Both the position numbers and the translations under genes were made by a program. Below are positions 1 through 13,919 of a DNA stretch of 64,000 nucleotides, piece after piece. The notes beneath the pieces were generated by a model. The model made no database searches, was not told the DNA's origin, and was given only the letters and a program-made list of their open reading frames with translations. The DNA is taken from the NCBI GenBank assembly GCA_964007475.1, contig OZ023275.1, positions 6,200,001 through 6,264,000 on the forward strand. Reading direction: 5' to 3'. Within the stretch, counting starts at the first letter, position 1, and each line of letters opens with the position of its first letter. Origin of the DNA: Hybos culiciformis (Eukaryota; Arthropoda; Insecta; Diptera; Hybotidae).

Positions 1-152
1 AATTTTTTTTCATAAATTATACTAATATGAGTTTGGCTTGCTTGATGAAGCAAAGGCAATGGAGAATATTTAAACTCATTTAATATAAATTTTATCTTAT
101 GCATATTTATAAGTTATACTTTTAAAAAGTGTAAATAATACATATTTGGAAA

Positions 153-1410
<1,258 letters not shown>

Positions 1411-1459
<49 letters not shown>

Positions 1460-1475
1460 TAAATATATATATATA
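1411..1475. repeat. (AT)n microsatellite, right part
   Basis: The AT dinucleotide run continues directly after the right terminus of the hAT-like element, becoming imperfect (AAAT and TACAT interruptions) after about 1455. Confidence 0.9.
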
Positions 1476-1739
1476 CATTATATACATCATTATCACAAAA
1501 AATTCGTTCAAATTTTATATTTTATTTTTCAAATTGTTCCTTTTAGCTTTTAATGTCTAAAAAATTTCTCTAGAGCTTCATTTTTCCACAGGAAAATTTT
1601 ACATATTTATATTTTTAAGAATGTTTTAACAAAGGATTTTGTTTTGAGCCTTTTATATTTAAAGTAGTCAAATTGTATTTGCAAAAAAATAAAATAAAAA
1701 CTTGAATATACAATGAAATGAAAAAATACTTAGATTTCG

Positions 1740-1838
1740 AATTTTTTGAGATTTCTTTTTTTTGTGACCATATAATTGCCCCCTGAAAACTTCCTCCGCC
1801 CCACCGGTGGGGCGTGCGCCCTACGTTGGGAAACACTG
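1740..1838 (-). mobile_element. Solo hAT-like terminus with GC-rich palindrome
   Basis: On the minus strand the sequence begins CAGTGTTTCCCAACG at 1838, a typical hAT-style opening, then runs into a perfect 18-bp palindrome, CGCCCCACCGGTGGGGCG, at 1797-1814. This GC-rich patch stands out sharply from its surroundings. I found no matching second terminus, so the inner boundary is approximate and the copy is probably truncated. The 8 bp outside the end are CTATTGAG. Confidence 0.45.
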
Positions 1839-2272
1839 CTATTGAGTAAATCGCTTTTATGTCAACGCATATTTTGTGTGTGCTCTTTTATATCTCTAGT
1901 GATATCAAATTTAATGCAATCAATTTCATTTCATAGGACATTTATGTTCCCAAATTGAACGCATATACACTCGTTATATATGATTACATATTGTAGTGTC
2001 AATTTATTGTTATTCTTAGCGATTCAGTAAAAAATTGCATAAAAATGCATCAATTATTTAAATTTTGCTTTTTTTTATCAAAACTTCATTCAGTGAAAAT
2101 TTGATTTTGATTTAAACAAAAAAGGTAGGGTTTTGGAATACTTTTTTTGTTTAATCATATCAGTTCGTTTTTCTCCTTAAGCTTAGATGGTATTTGCATG
2201 TTACTCAAGAAAAATTATATTTTGTATGAAAGAAAAACCATAGGAAAAAAAAATTACGACTTTTTGCACAAT

Positions 2273-2472
2273 NNNNNNNNNNNNNNNNNNNNNNNNNNNN
2301 NNNNNNNNNNNNNNNNNNNNNNNNNNNNNNNNNNNNNNNNNNNNNNNNNNNNNNNNNNNNNNNNNNNNNNNNNNNNNNNNNNNNNNNNNNNNNNNNNNNN
2401 NNNNNNNNNNNNNNNNNNNNNNNNNNNNNNNNNNNNNNNNNNNNNNNNNNNNNNNNNNNNNNNNNNNNNNNN
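2273..2472. other. Assembly gap (200 N)
   Basis: Exactly 200 undetermined bases. The round number suggests a scaffolding gap whose true size may differ. Reading frames drawn across it are meaningless. Confidence 1.
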
Positions 2473-5400
2473 TAATTCAAGGAGAAAAATTTCTCTTACA
2501 ATTGAAGGATTACAATCGTTGAATTATTATATTTAAATTTAATTTCGAATTTTTATGAATTACAAGAATTGGTATATAATTTGTAAATGTCGAAGCATAT
2601 TATTTTCGGAAAATCATTCCATGATACAATTTATGATAGTTTTAAAAATTAAACTTTAGATAAAAGATATAATTGTGAAAATCGTTCGAAATCACATGTT
2701 TCCTTTCTAACTGAAAAGGACTAAAAATTGATATGAAACGAGCTATGAAATATATATTCGGTGTGTTCCTTATTTTCAAAACTCATTTGTCAAAATTCAT
2801 ATTATTCACTCGTCGTAATACGAAAAGACAAAGAAGATATTAACTCGTTTGATTTATCAGAAAATATTCAAATTTCAAAATTTACCCTTTAGTCTCTCTG
2901 TAGAAAAAAAAACCATATAAAAAAGAAAATTATATAAATAGTTATAAAACTTATAAAAATCATTAAATAATAATAAATTATTTTAACTTATTAATTTAAG
3001 AGATATTTCGCCCACTATCTGACCCAAAACTATATTTCATGTCATCACTTTACAACAATTGTACATCATTAAAATCTAATAAATCGTTTACTTTTCTTTT
3101 TCATTTATTTTTTTTTTTTTTTCTATTAACACCTAGAGAGATTGAAGTTTTTTTTCTCCCCCTTAAATGAAACAAAAAAATTCAAAAAAAAAACTCGCGT
3201 GCCGTTGACAAAGTATAACTACATATATGTATAAGAGAAGTGACAATTGAATGTTTTTATGTTTAACAACCGAAAAAAAAATTTTTTATTTTCTTATATA
3301 AATAAGAATTGAGATAATATTCTTTATTTTTTTAAGTGTTGGCTAAAAAGATGCGCGATAATTTTATTTTATTTTGTTTTTTTTTTTTATTTCATATTAG
3401 CAAATGAAATGCTGCTGCCACAAAATCAGATAATCATCATTCATATCATCTTCTGTTTGTTTTCTTAAAATTTGTTATGTTATTGTTTTTTTTTTTAATT
3501 CTAATCTTAATCTTATGATAAATCATATATATAAAATGCATGAATTGAAAATATATACATATATAAAAAAAACTATATGCATTAAAAAAATCTTACACAG
3601 CATTTTGTAAACTTATATATTTTAAAAAATAATATATTAATAAAAAGTGGAAAAAAGTCAGATGGTATGAAAGGAGTCATTATATATGCTTGATTGACAT
3701 TCAAACAATAATAACTACTGTAAATGCATGGTGTTCCAATATCAATTTCAATATAAAATAAATATTAATATTAAAAAATTTCTATAATTTTTCCAATTTC
3801 GGATTTCTATGTTGAATAAAATCATGTTTATATTCTCTCATTTATTAAATGCGAAAGTCAAATTAATGAAAAGTTTTATATATTGGCTATATTGTTTCAA
3901 CAAATTTAAAAGTGGGCTTTCGACATCTTTACTATATTTGTCTGAATAAAAATACCAAAAAATGCTATTTATGTTACAAAAGAAAAACAACACAAACGTT
4001 TAGTATGCAACTGAAAAATTAAAATAAATTCCATCTTTATGAACTTAATTCAAAAAACGAGATGTATTTTAATAATTTTTCTTTTTTAATATTTCTCCTT
4101 TCTTTGAGAGTTGGTTACAATTTTAAACGGTTATTGTATGTACGTATATTCTCAACTAATTTCTTATTAAATTTTTTTTCGGTATAAATTATAAAGTGTT
4201 ATATTATTATTAATAATGTTTTTACCGCCTTCAACATCCGGAGGTTTTTTTTTTTTTTGAAAAATTTGATGTACAAAAAATGATAACAGATTTTTTTCAT
4301 TAAAATTAAGACATAAAAGTTAATATCAGAATTTTATGTACCCGTTCTATAATATTCCTAAAATGTACTTTTCTTGGGTATACGCCTACCATTCAGTGGA
4401 ACGCTTTAAAAAAATACCTGGGAATAAAAATTTCTTTAGTCGAATAAATCTATCTAAATTCAAATGTTCAATAGAAATTTAATAGTATAATGTCGAGTGT
4501 TAGGGTTTATTTATTATTTTATAAAGACTTTAAATCCGTTCAATTGAGTGACACTATTATAGTCTTTTTGGGACTTCTATTAAGTAGCACTGATTCCAAA
4601 ACATAGTCTCGAATCTATTTGAAAGCAATAATACAAGCGAATGTACAATTTTAATGTCTTTACTATATCACAATATTTTTTAAAGTCAAATTTTATATAA
4701 TTTTATGGTAACAAATAATAAATAAAACATAATAACGAATAATATATAACAACCAATACCTATGTAATAAATAAAACATAATTTGAATATACCATTTTAT
4801 CAAAAAAAAATCAAATAGAAAAAATCAATGTTGCTAATTTAATACAAAACAAGATGTTATCTTAACTATAAATTTCAATATTTGTATCGTAGTTTGAAAT
4901 AAAATATGATACTGTAATTTCAATGAGCTTCTTTTACATGACATAAATGATTTTTAAAGTGGCCGTAAATTGTAAATGATGATCTTCATATGATGTTAAT
5001 GTAAAAACTCATTCCAAATTCATTCCAAAATTAAAATTTTTTTGTTTTAGTTTTTATTTAGATATTTTTATATATATATAGATTATTTGTGGATCATTAA
5101 TCTCTTTGTGTTGATAATGTTTGACATCCAGAATAAATTGAATTAATACTTATATGATTAGATTATATTATAGAAGGGTTAAAACATAGAGATTTTAATT
5201 TTATGTGCATTTAATTTAATTTTTCTTTATACAAAGTAGGTATTGATTTTCAAATTGACCCTTAACAAAAAGGTTTGTATTATTATCATTGGTTTTAATT
5301 TTTAAACCAGCATATTATATTTTATGTCAATTTTATTTTTTTAAGTGAAAATTAAACGCTGTTCCTTTATTTTTCTGTGAGTTTGTTAAACATATGTAAA

Positions 5401-5570
5401 TTTTTGATAACAACAAACTGTGCATTTATGTTGAGAAGCATTAAATAAGATATACAATTATTTTGTAGATTTTTTTTTTTTAAATGTGACGAACTTCAAA
5501 ATATCTAAGTTTAGATTCAAAAAATTCGAATTAAATTTTTTCAATTATCTTTTAATTGTTTTTGATTAGA
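2473..5570. other. AT-rich DNA, no gene seen
   Basis: Homopolymer-rich sequence with no TE terminus, RNA gene or convincing exon. One minus-strand acceptor-like site near 4011 is followed by an open frame of 13 codons (3969-4010, two adjacent Cys). It has no independent support. Confidence 0.6.
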
Positions 5571-5865
5571 CCTTAGGCAGCGCTCGTAGGTCACGGGGTG
5601 ACCCAAAGCATCATTTCATTTTACCCGCTTCGAAATTCTGAAATAGTTCCCAAATCAATGAATATATTTTTTGTTTACAACAGTTGCATATAAAATTGCG
5701 AGTTTTTCGAGCAATTGTTTTTGTAAGTCCTGGTTTGCTGGATAATAAATAAATTAACTTTGCTTTCATATAAAATTGTCACTGACGCACTATAAGTTTA
5801 AAAAAATATCATCTTAGGTGAATTTTACCCACAACCAAAAAAGTTTGCCGACCGCTGCCTTAGAG
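5571..5865. mobile_element. hAT-like MITE with target duplication
   Basis: The element spans 5578-5857 (280 bp). The left end starts CAGCGCTCGTAGG. The right end, reverse-complemented, starts CAGCGGTCGGCAAACTTTTT, a classic hAT terminal pattern. The flanks are CCTTAGG (5571-5577) and CCTTAGAG (5858-5865), best read as one 8-bp duplication with a single-base loss on the left. A small perfect stem, GGTCAC-GGG-GTGACC, lies just inside the left end. There is no coding capacity. The ends match each other poorly after about 10 bp, so the copy is old. Confidence 0.65.
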
Positions 5866-8006
5866 AGTCAACAAAATTATTTGATTCAAATTTAAGCACT
5901 GTCTTTTTAACTTTTTTGCTTTAAATTTTTCTTTTTTATAAAATTTTAAAGTTATAATTTTTAAAATAATTTAGGTATTGAGTACTTAACCTCATTTGAT
6001 GATGCATACCATATTAATACATTATACATGACATAAAAGTAATGTCAGTTAAGCAAATTTTATTTTATTGTGACCCCTTTTCGAAATTTCGAAAACGACA
6101 ATTTTACAATTATGAAAAATTTAACGTTTCTGCATAATTCTAAACAATTTCAAATTCTTTTATTTACATAAAAATCTATAACATTTTGTTGCAAAGCTCA
6201 TCAATCAAAGAAACATACAATTTATATTTCTAATTTTTTTTATCCAGATGCCCATATTTTTATATATAGTTTTTCTCCATAACTAATTTGGTTTAACTCT
6301 ATTAAAGAAAATTCGTGCATTGATTTGATGAGATTTTTATTTTTAATTTGGTTATAGCAATTTTTAAGAAAAATAAATATAAGTAGAATCTTATAAAACT
6401 TCAAGATATATTTTATCCACCATTCTGAATTTTAAATTGAACCTGTGTTCCAAGGTTTTTTGTTTAATATATTTTATAGTACAGTCATTATCACGATTTT
6501 ACGATGAATTTTTCAATTTTTAAATTATTTTTAATTATTTCTAAGTGGTAAAAATATAAGGTTAAACCGCTTCTCTAAAATGTTTATTTAATTTTAAAAT
6601 TGTACAAATTTTTTTTTTTGTTGGAAAAATGCTTCTGGATTTCCTTTCAGCGACTGCAACAACATATGAAGTTATTTAGGATTTTTTAATTTTACAAATT
6701 TCAAAAGGATGACATAAAGACTATAATATTTAAATTTTAAAATTATTATATAAATAAACGAATATTCTACCTTCAAATTTTATGCAAAATTAACTTTCTG
6801 ATTACACTTTCACGTACTAAGAATTAATTAAGTTGTCAAAATGAAGATAACTTTGACGGCAAGTTCAAGTTTCTTATCACAAATTTTTTAACACCTAAAA
6901 ATAGCAATCAATGCAGACCAATGAATTTCTAAGTAATAATTTAGCTTATATATTTATATTCGTTACCAGGTTAAAGACGCGTGTATAGAAATCTGGATAA
7001 CATAAGAATAATAGGATTTAGATCAAATATTATCATTTATATTCAATATAACATCACTAATAATTCAATTATCTAATTTCTCACGTTTCTCTAAATATGT
7101 ATCTGAAAACATTATTATGCACTTAGAAGGATAAATATATTTGTTTTTAAATTCTGTTAAACAAAATTTAAAACAAATAAAAATTGTTTGCGTTTTGATG
7201 TTAAACATGTTATGAACCATTTGTGAATTTTTTAATAAACTAAACCAGTAGCTAAAACCCAAGAATCGAAGAGCATCAAATTGATAATTTATGAATTTTT
7301 TTTTTTTGTAATAATTTCAATGTAAACAAATTTGTTAAATGACTAAATTTTAAATAAACAAAATACTTGAAATATTATCCTTTTTTATAAGTGATTTTTA
7401 AAATTTTCTAAATCATTCCATCTACAAAAATATTTTTCAATATTACTATATTTTTAAAAGAAAGAACTTGCATACAGATAATGAATTTAATATTACATAT
7501 AAAAATAATATTCTTTAAAAATACGTTTTACAATTCTTTCACGAACAAATTCATCACAATCTACTTGAAGCAGACAAATTCAGATCATAATGCTTATCAA
7601 ATAATATTTGCGCATTATTTCAATACATACAACATACAATATTATAATATGTGCATATATAAGTATTTCGATTTTTGAGCGCTTTCAACCAATTGATAGA
7701 GAAAGTCATTCATAAAAATCATCAGAATTTTTTTAAGTTAAAAGGGCGGTAAATAGCAGATTAGGGTATCTATTTAAATTTTTTTATATGAAGCAATTCA
7801 AGAAATTTGTGAATTTACAATTTACGATCCAAAATATCGAAATCTTTTACTTTTCTATCCTAGCGAAATAAACAAAAATATATGTTATGTCATCGAACTT
7901 ATTGTACGCACTTTATCTTGTTCAGAAATCTTTAACAGAGAATAAAATCCCTGGACATAGAATAAAATTACGTATTTAAGATTGATATGATCGAAATTGG
8001 ATAAGT
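5866..8006. other. AT-rich DNA, no gene seen
   Basis: The only notable site is a good plus-strand splice acceptor (TTTCCTTTCAG, ending about 6649) followed by 12 open codons and a stop. Without a matching upstream exon I do not call it. The other open frames here show no family motif. Confidence 0.55.
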
Positions 8007-8233
8007 TTAACCATAGATTAAGAATACAGAAAGATGGGAAGCTTCATACAACATTTTTTCAGTCTATTTTGGTATTTTATTATGAAGGTGTTAGTAAAAC
8101 TAAATAAAATTCTTTTCATACATTGATAATTATCACGTATTTTATTTTGTTTTACTAACACATTGACTTAAAAATACCAAAAATAATGTTGTATGAAGCT
8201 TCCCATCTTTCTGTATTCTTAATCTATGGTTTA
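8007..8233 (-). mobile_element. Palindromic MITE, copy 1
   Basis: The element body is 8010-8230 (221 bp), bounded by ACCATAGATTAAGAATAC and its reverse complement, with TTA on each side (8007-8009 and 8231-8233). The inverted arms run about 95-100 bp each and leave only a short asymmetric centre, so a transcript would fold into one long hairpin. The centre holds TTGATAATTATCACG, which sets the orientation: this copy is the reverse of copies 2 and 3. The 3-bp duplication TTA would suit a PIF/Harbinger-type element, but the family is not recognised. Confidence 0.8.
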
Positions 8234-8456
8234 ACCATAGATTAAGAATACAGAAAGATTGTTAGCTTCATTCGACATTATTTTTGGTATTTTTATGTGA
8301 ATGTGTTAGTAAAACAAAATAAAATACGTGATAATTATCAATATATGAAAAGAATTTTATTTAGTTTTACTAACACCTTCACATAAAAATACCAAAAAAG
8401 ACTGAAAAAATTTTGTATGAAGTTCCCATCTTTCTGCATTCTTAATCTATGGTTTA
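8231..8456 (+). mobile_element. Palindromic MITE, copy 2, head-to-head with copy 1
   Basis: The body is 8234-8453 (220 bp), with the same termini as copy 1 and TTA on both flanks (8231-8233, shared with copy 1, and 8454-8456). The asymmetric centre reads CGTGATAATTATCAATATATG, the inverse of copy 1. The two copies form a larger inverted duplication around one shared TTA. It contains no coding sequence. Confidence 0.8.
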
Positions 8457-11400
8457 AGGAACAGACAGAAAATTAAAACGTATAGGAATTTTTTTTTTCA
8501 TATTTCATTGAAAACGGTTTAAAAACATAGTACCAAGCAACATACAAAGAATATATATATGTTTTTCCATTAATAAACTTTACTTCCTAACTTCCCTAAT
8601 ATTTTACGAAATATTTTTTATTAGTAATATTTATTATTTTTAAAAAAAATTATTAAATTTTACAAATAAAAAAACAACTTTTTCGTTAATATTTTTGACA
8701 TTATTGAGATAAAAATTAAATAGCTATTGGATTTCCCCCACGTAATTTTTTTTTTTTTTATTCCAAAAAGAAAATGTACATAATATATGTATAGATAGAA
8801 TAAATTGCACCAACCATATATAGTTTAGTTATACATCTGTTCGAAGTATGAACAAAAAGAAAATAATTTTGTCTCTTAATTTTTTTTTTTTTTGTAATAA
8901 AAAATCAGTTTAAAAATTTTATTTTTAAAATATAATATAAAACAATTATTATTTAAAAAATAAGAAAAAAAAATTATATGAATGAATGTACATCATAATA
9001 AATAGTACATATTGTTGTCTTGTCAAAAAGGGTCAATGTATTGAAAAAAATTTGCGGTATACTATGTGATACAAATTATAATATTAATTATTTGCTTGAA
9101 TTTATCAACCTGTTTGTTTTTTTGTTTTGTAATTTGTCAAACTTTGTTTTGACAGAAAATTTAATTATTTTTTTTATCAAAATTTTAAGATCGTAGATCA
9201 TTTGGCCAGTCCCTATAATATCGATTTTTTATGGAAAAGGAGAGCTAAATTTTAATAATTTACTTGTGCAATTCTAAAATTATTCAATTAAACAAAAATT
9301 ACAAAGTTTTCAAAATTTTAATATCGATATGGAGATTTTGCATGCATAGAGAAAATCTAACAACAATTCAACTGTTTTTTTTTTTATTATTACTTTTAAA
9401 TTTATTCGATTCAATTTTGTAATATTATTCTTGTATAGAATAAATTGAAAACTAGGACTGAAAATATACATATATTGCAATTCAAATTTAAAAAACATAC
9501 ATAAATATTGAAGAATATATTGCGTATATTAAAATTAATTAAAAAGCAATTTACTAAAGATTATAATTACTCTGTATAAACGTAAAGAATATATATTATT
9601 GCTCTTGTATATGATTGAAGTGTTTCATTCGTATACCTTAAATGGGAAATATTTATGTATGTAAAAATACAATTTTTTAATTATTTGTTTAGTGTCAATC
9701 AATTTATAATTTATATTTTATAAATTGATCTGTAATCTTAATTAGACCTACATAATATTTCTGACATTATTTTATTTAGTAAGTCAACTTGTAAAATTAT
9801 CAAAATAAGAAAATTTTTGATTGAATTTCGATAGGTAGTTATTAGAATTTTATATAATTTCACTTAATTATCATAAAAATTAATATGAGTTCATACAAAT
9901 TAAGTTGGGTGTCTGAAAATGCGATAACAAAAAGTTAGTTTGGATGATCTTTTTACATTCTCAGTTTTATTATTGATCAAACGATATAATCTGAAGTAAA
10001 ATAATGTTTAATACTATTATTTTAGTCGAAAATAAAAAAAAAGTATTTTTAATTTATTTTCCACTAGAAAAAAATTGTTCAATTTAACAGATCTCAATGT
10101 AATTAGTATATATAAATTAATCTCTAGTTTTGCATTAAAGCTATAATATTAATAATTTTCTATATTCGGCGCCAAATATAGTCACTTAAAGTTTATAACA
10201 ATAACTTTTATTCATTTTATTTTAATTTTGCAGTGATTGAATGTACACTATTACCACACATATGAAATTATTTGAACCTTGATCCTTTTTGTAATCAATA
10301 CGCTATTTTCCCACAGTTATTATTTTATTACTTTTTTTTATATATATACTACTATAGTATTTATTTGTTAATAATGTAGTTCAACTTCGCACTAAATTTT
10401 AATGCCAATAAATGTATTGTATACCTCTGTATTTTTTTTTGTGTATAAAGAAATTTATTATAAAATTTTTTTAAATTTAAATCACTGTATTTTATTTAAA
10501 AAACGGACACTTCATTTCAAATAAAATGTACTTAAAAATGTATATATTTTCGGCTGCTTTAAGCCAATTTATCTTTAAAACCGCAGAAGAAAAAAAAAAA
10601 TTATAACCACAAATTGGCAAAAAAAAAAAAAAAGGAGACTATAGCTGTTGGGAAACACATTATACGTAAAATTCTATAGCACTGATGACAATTCACTGAA
10701 CTTCCTCATTAATATACCTCTCTTGGTTTTTTTTTTCTTTGAATTGCGCTTTATTCAATAAAGTGTTTTGAAAAATATATTAAAAATAATAAAAAGTGAT
10801 TTGAAAGAATCCAAATAACGCCTTATTTAATGTCACCTATATAAAGATTAAGGGATACTATAAATTGCATGATTTGACAATGATAGTAGTGGGTTATGTT
10901 ATATATTTATTATTCCAATTATCATAATTTTATAAAAAAAATTAACCAGATTATTTATGTATAAAGTTATGATAAAAATATTAAATCTCTGTGGAAAGTG
11001 AAAGCATAAAATGATGCTAAATGTGGAAATTCTAATTTAATAATTTAATTTTTCAATAAAAGAAAAACTGGAAAGAGTTCATCTTTATAATTAATTTTCA
11101 AACTTTACTTATAGAATCCGATTTTTCAGGTTAAATATTATAATTATATATTATAACAATATGTAAAAAAAATTTCAGAAAACTAGAAAGATTATTGTAA
11201 ACTAATGTATAGTCCATACATCCATGTCGTACATAATTTATTAAATTATTATCATTATAATATATGATAGAAAACTTTGACCCAATTCTAGCGCATTCAC
11301 CCAAATAGTTTAATAAGAATCAAATATTTTATGGTACAATAAACACCTTGCAGTTTGTATTTTGTTATTCTGATATTATAACTCTCTTATATTATTGTAA

Positions 11401-11632
11401 AATAATAAATTTAAACGAAAAAAAAAAAAAATTAAAAATAAATAAATAAATTATTGGTACACACGTGAATTCATTTATATGTTAGGGAATTTATTAAAGT
11501 AAAAAAAAAAGTAAAATTTTAAATTCCTTCCCTTACCGGACACACGGTTCGATGGTTATTAATTTTTTTTATTTAATTTTATGATAAAAAAAAATTATCA
11601 TATTTTATCTCGGAATAATACCTACTATATAT
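8457..11632. other. AT-rich DNA, no gene seen
   Basis: Long A/T runs. There is a strong plus-strand acceptor, TTTTAATTTTGCAG, ending about 10232, but no reading frame longer than about ten codons follows it. Nothing else is recognised. Confidence 0.55.
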
Positions 11633-11717
11633 TTTATTTACATTCAATGTGAAATACAATTTTTGAAAACAATATTAATATTATATTTGACTTAAAATGA
11701 CACATAAGCTTACGTTT

Positions 11718-11735
11718 CTAATGTTGTACCACTAT
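11718..11735 (-). CDS. Possible third and last exon of the CX3C gene
   Basis: Read on the minus strand, a pyrimidine-rich acceptor (a T-rich tract, then CAATCCAG) is followed in phase 0 by five codons and a TAG stop. An AATAAA lies at 11633-11638, about 80 bp downstream. It sits about 435 bp beyond the donor of the 12171-12227 exon and accepts its phase. A donor-like GTAAGC follows at 11713-11708, so the site could instead be a 22-nt internal micro-exon. The five codons carry no motif, so this is a possibility only. Confidence 0.2.
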   Translation of the reverse strand: MVVQH

Positions 11736-12170
11736 CTGGATTGTTGAATTGTATAACGAATGTAAAAGGAAAAAAAATAGAAAATTCTGAAAGATTATAA
11801 CGGGGGGATATTTTTACTGATGGCGAATTATGATGCTCGAGAAAATAATAATACTAATTTATTAGATACAAGCAGTAAACTAGGTATCTTTTATTAGGAC
11901 TTAGGTGCTAAATTATACAATTTGCGTCACTACGAAGTTATAAAATGTTCTTATTAATCAAAAGCTGAATTCAAAATGGTTCAATTAAAAGCCGAATGAA
12001 ATTTTAAAGTGCCAAAATTAAGCAAACTTTTTCAAGTTTTTCCATTCTATATAATGAACTATATAATGAATAGGTTTGATTAATTATTGAGTTTATAAAT
12101 TTTTTTTTAAAAATAAATTTTTATTATCAATTTAATGAAAAATTTATTATAATACTGAATTTTAACTTAC

Positions 12171-12227
12171 TTGTTGGATATAACAATCTTCCTCACAATC
12201 AATGATATGCTCAGAATTGGTACGATT
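12171..12227 (-). CDS. Micro-exon encoding a CX3C module
   Basis: A 57-nt exon of 19 codons on the minus strand. A strong acceptor (TTTTTTAATTACAG) stands before it and the consensus donor GTAAGT after it, and both junctions are in phase 0. It encodes NRTNSEHIIDCEEDCYIQQ. Its second half resembles the end of the exon at 31372-31587: both have His-Ile, then Asp-Cys, three residues, Cys, then a short acidic or Gln-rich tail directly before GTAAGT. If the donor is not used, the frame stops two codons later (Val-Ser-stop), so it could also be the last exon. I do not recognise the family. A tRNA gene lies 119 bp upstream on the same strand. Confidence 0.5.
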
Positions 12228-12326
12228 CTGTAATTAAAAAATTAAAATAAAATAATTTTTATAAGTATAATAATCTTCATAAATTTACTATATTTAAAAA
12301 AATAAATAAAAAAAAAATAAAAATAC

Positions 12327-12338
12327 AAAAAAAAAAAA
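12327..12338 (-). terminator. RNA polymerase III terminator of tRNA-Arg
   Basis: A run of 12 A on the plus strand is 12 T on the tRNA-sense strand, eight bases past the tRNA 3' end. Pol III stops at such T runs. Confidence 0.8.
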
Positions 12339-12346
12339 CAATTCTT

Positions 12347-12419
12347 CGACCGTGACAGGACTCGAACCTGCAATCTTCGGATTCGAAGTCCGACGCCTTA
12401 TCCATTAGGCCACACGGTC
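12347..12419 (-). tRNA. tRNA-Arg (anticodon TCG)
   Basis: A 73-nt gene without an intron. The 7-bp acceptor stem GACCGTG pairs perfectly with CACGGTC and is followed by discriminator G. The D-arm carries TGGCCTAATGGATAAGG, which matches the internal A box. The anticodon arm is a perfect GGACT/AGTCC-type stem around TTCGAAT with anticodon TCG, reading CGA codons. The T-arm contains GGTTCGAGTCC, the B box. CCA is not encoded, as usual for eukaryotes. All arms are intact, so the gene is probably functional. It sits alone, inside the proposed 19-kb intron of the minus-strand CX3C gene and on the same strand. Confidence 0.97.
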
Positions 12420-13552
12420 ATGTAATGCTTCATTTCTGAAATTAATTTTTCTTATATAATTTGATGTAGATATAATTTCATTGAATCAATAAAATAAATG
12501 GAATCTGCGTATGTACCAAAATAAAAAAGAAAAAAGGATGTTAATTTTCTTCTAAAGGATATTAAAACAGGGGAAAAATTATTTTCTTTCTGTTTGTATT
12601 GCAGGGGGAAAAATACAAAAAAAAAGCTTTGATATAAAAAAAAATGTATAAATAAAATTTTCAATCAAATAACATTATGTATACTATTATATTATAAATA
12701 ATTTTACATAATTTTCTTTTCGTGAGGACCCAAAAATGGTCAAGAGCTAAATATTTTTATGTTAAATTCTAATTTTTTTTTAGCCACTTTAATTCAACAT
12801 AGTTTAAATTGACGAGTGGTTCCTTGATTTTGCGGTATAAAATATTAAAAAAGGTTTCTATACTCAGTTTTTCATATACAAAAGGGAAATTTTTGTTAGG
12901 GAGAAAGGAGAATAAAGGATATATAAATATATATGAAAATTTATTACGTACATAAACATTTGTCTGGTTTTTTTTATATTGAATTTATTTGAATAAAATT
13001 ATCATTAAAACATTACAAAAATTTTATTACATTTTTATCGATTAATTTCCAAATAATATTACTTTTATTGTACCATAATTATAGACTATATTTTGTTTAT
13101 ATAATTATAAAATCAATGTTTTAATTAAAAATAGTTAGTTGAACATAATAATAAAATAGGGGCCCTTAAAATAAATTATAACTTCCACTTGAAAATCAAA
13201 ATTTGTAATTTTTTTCATAATACTACGTTATATATTATATATATAAATTATAATGACAGAACCCTTTTTTTTCATTTCCTTTCCTATGATCATAAAAGAC
13301 TCGAAGGGATCTATAAGTTTCCCTCTTCTACACAGTACAAAAAATATAGTATAAAGCAACTAGTGGCTTCAGTACATAACTCATAACTCCCTTTTAATGA
13401 TCTTATTATATACTTTACGCAACAAATAATTGACCCTAAACTAAATCTTCCGGTCTTAGCATAAAAAAAAATCATATTTCATTACATTAATATTTATGCT
13501 CATTTTATTTCACGCAATTATAAAAAAAAACATATGTACACACATAATGTAG

Positions 13553-13573
13553 CTTATGAATGAATGGCAACAA
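13553..13573 (+). other. Possible 21-nt micro-exon
   Basis: AG at 13551-13552 is followed by seven phase-0 codons (LMNEWQQ) and the donor GTGAGT. The acceptor lacks a clear pyrimidine tract. It is mentioned only because its phase agrees with the better site at 16761-16775. Confidence 0.12.
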
Positions 13574-13919
13574 GTGAGTAAAAACTTCAATAAAAAGAAC
13601 CTAAATTCATAAAATTATGGAAGTTATGAAAAAAAACATTAATTTTTATAAATTGTAAATAAACTATAATTTTCAATGAAAATTGTACAAGGTGCTTGAA
13701 TTTATTTGTAATAAACATTAAGCATGAAATTCTATTTAGCTTCATGATGCCGGTTATTAAAAGAGTGAAGAATAACGTCAGAAAATATTCTGCTACCTAC
13801 ATGATCCTTATATGATCTTTAAGTAGTTAACTACTTAATAAAATACTGGATTATGTTAAAAAAAACATAATTTTAATTATAATAATTTGAAATGAAATTA
13901 ATGATTATATATCTTTAGG

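Noticed and set aside
2147..2536. Long frames crossing the N gap
   Set aside because: Unknown bases prevent any reading.
11520..11560. Strong minus-strand donor CCG/GTAAGG after a GC-richer stretch
   Set aside because: No acceptor or start codon upstream within a plausible exon length.
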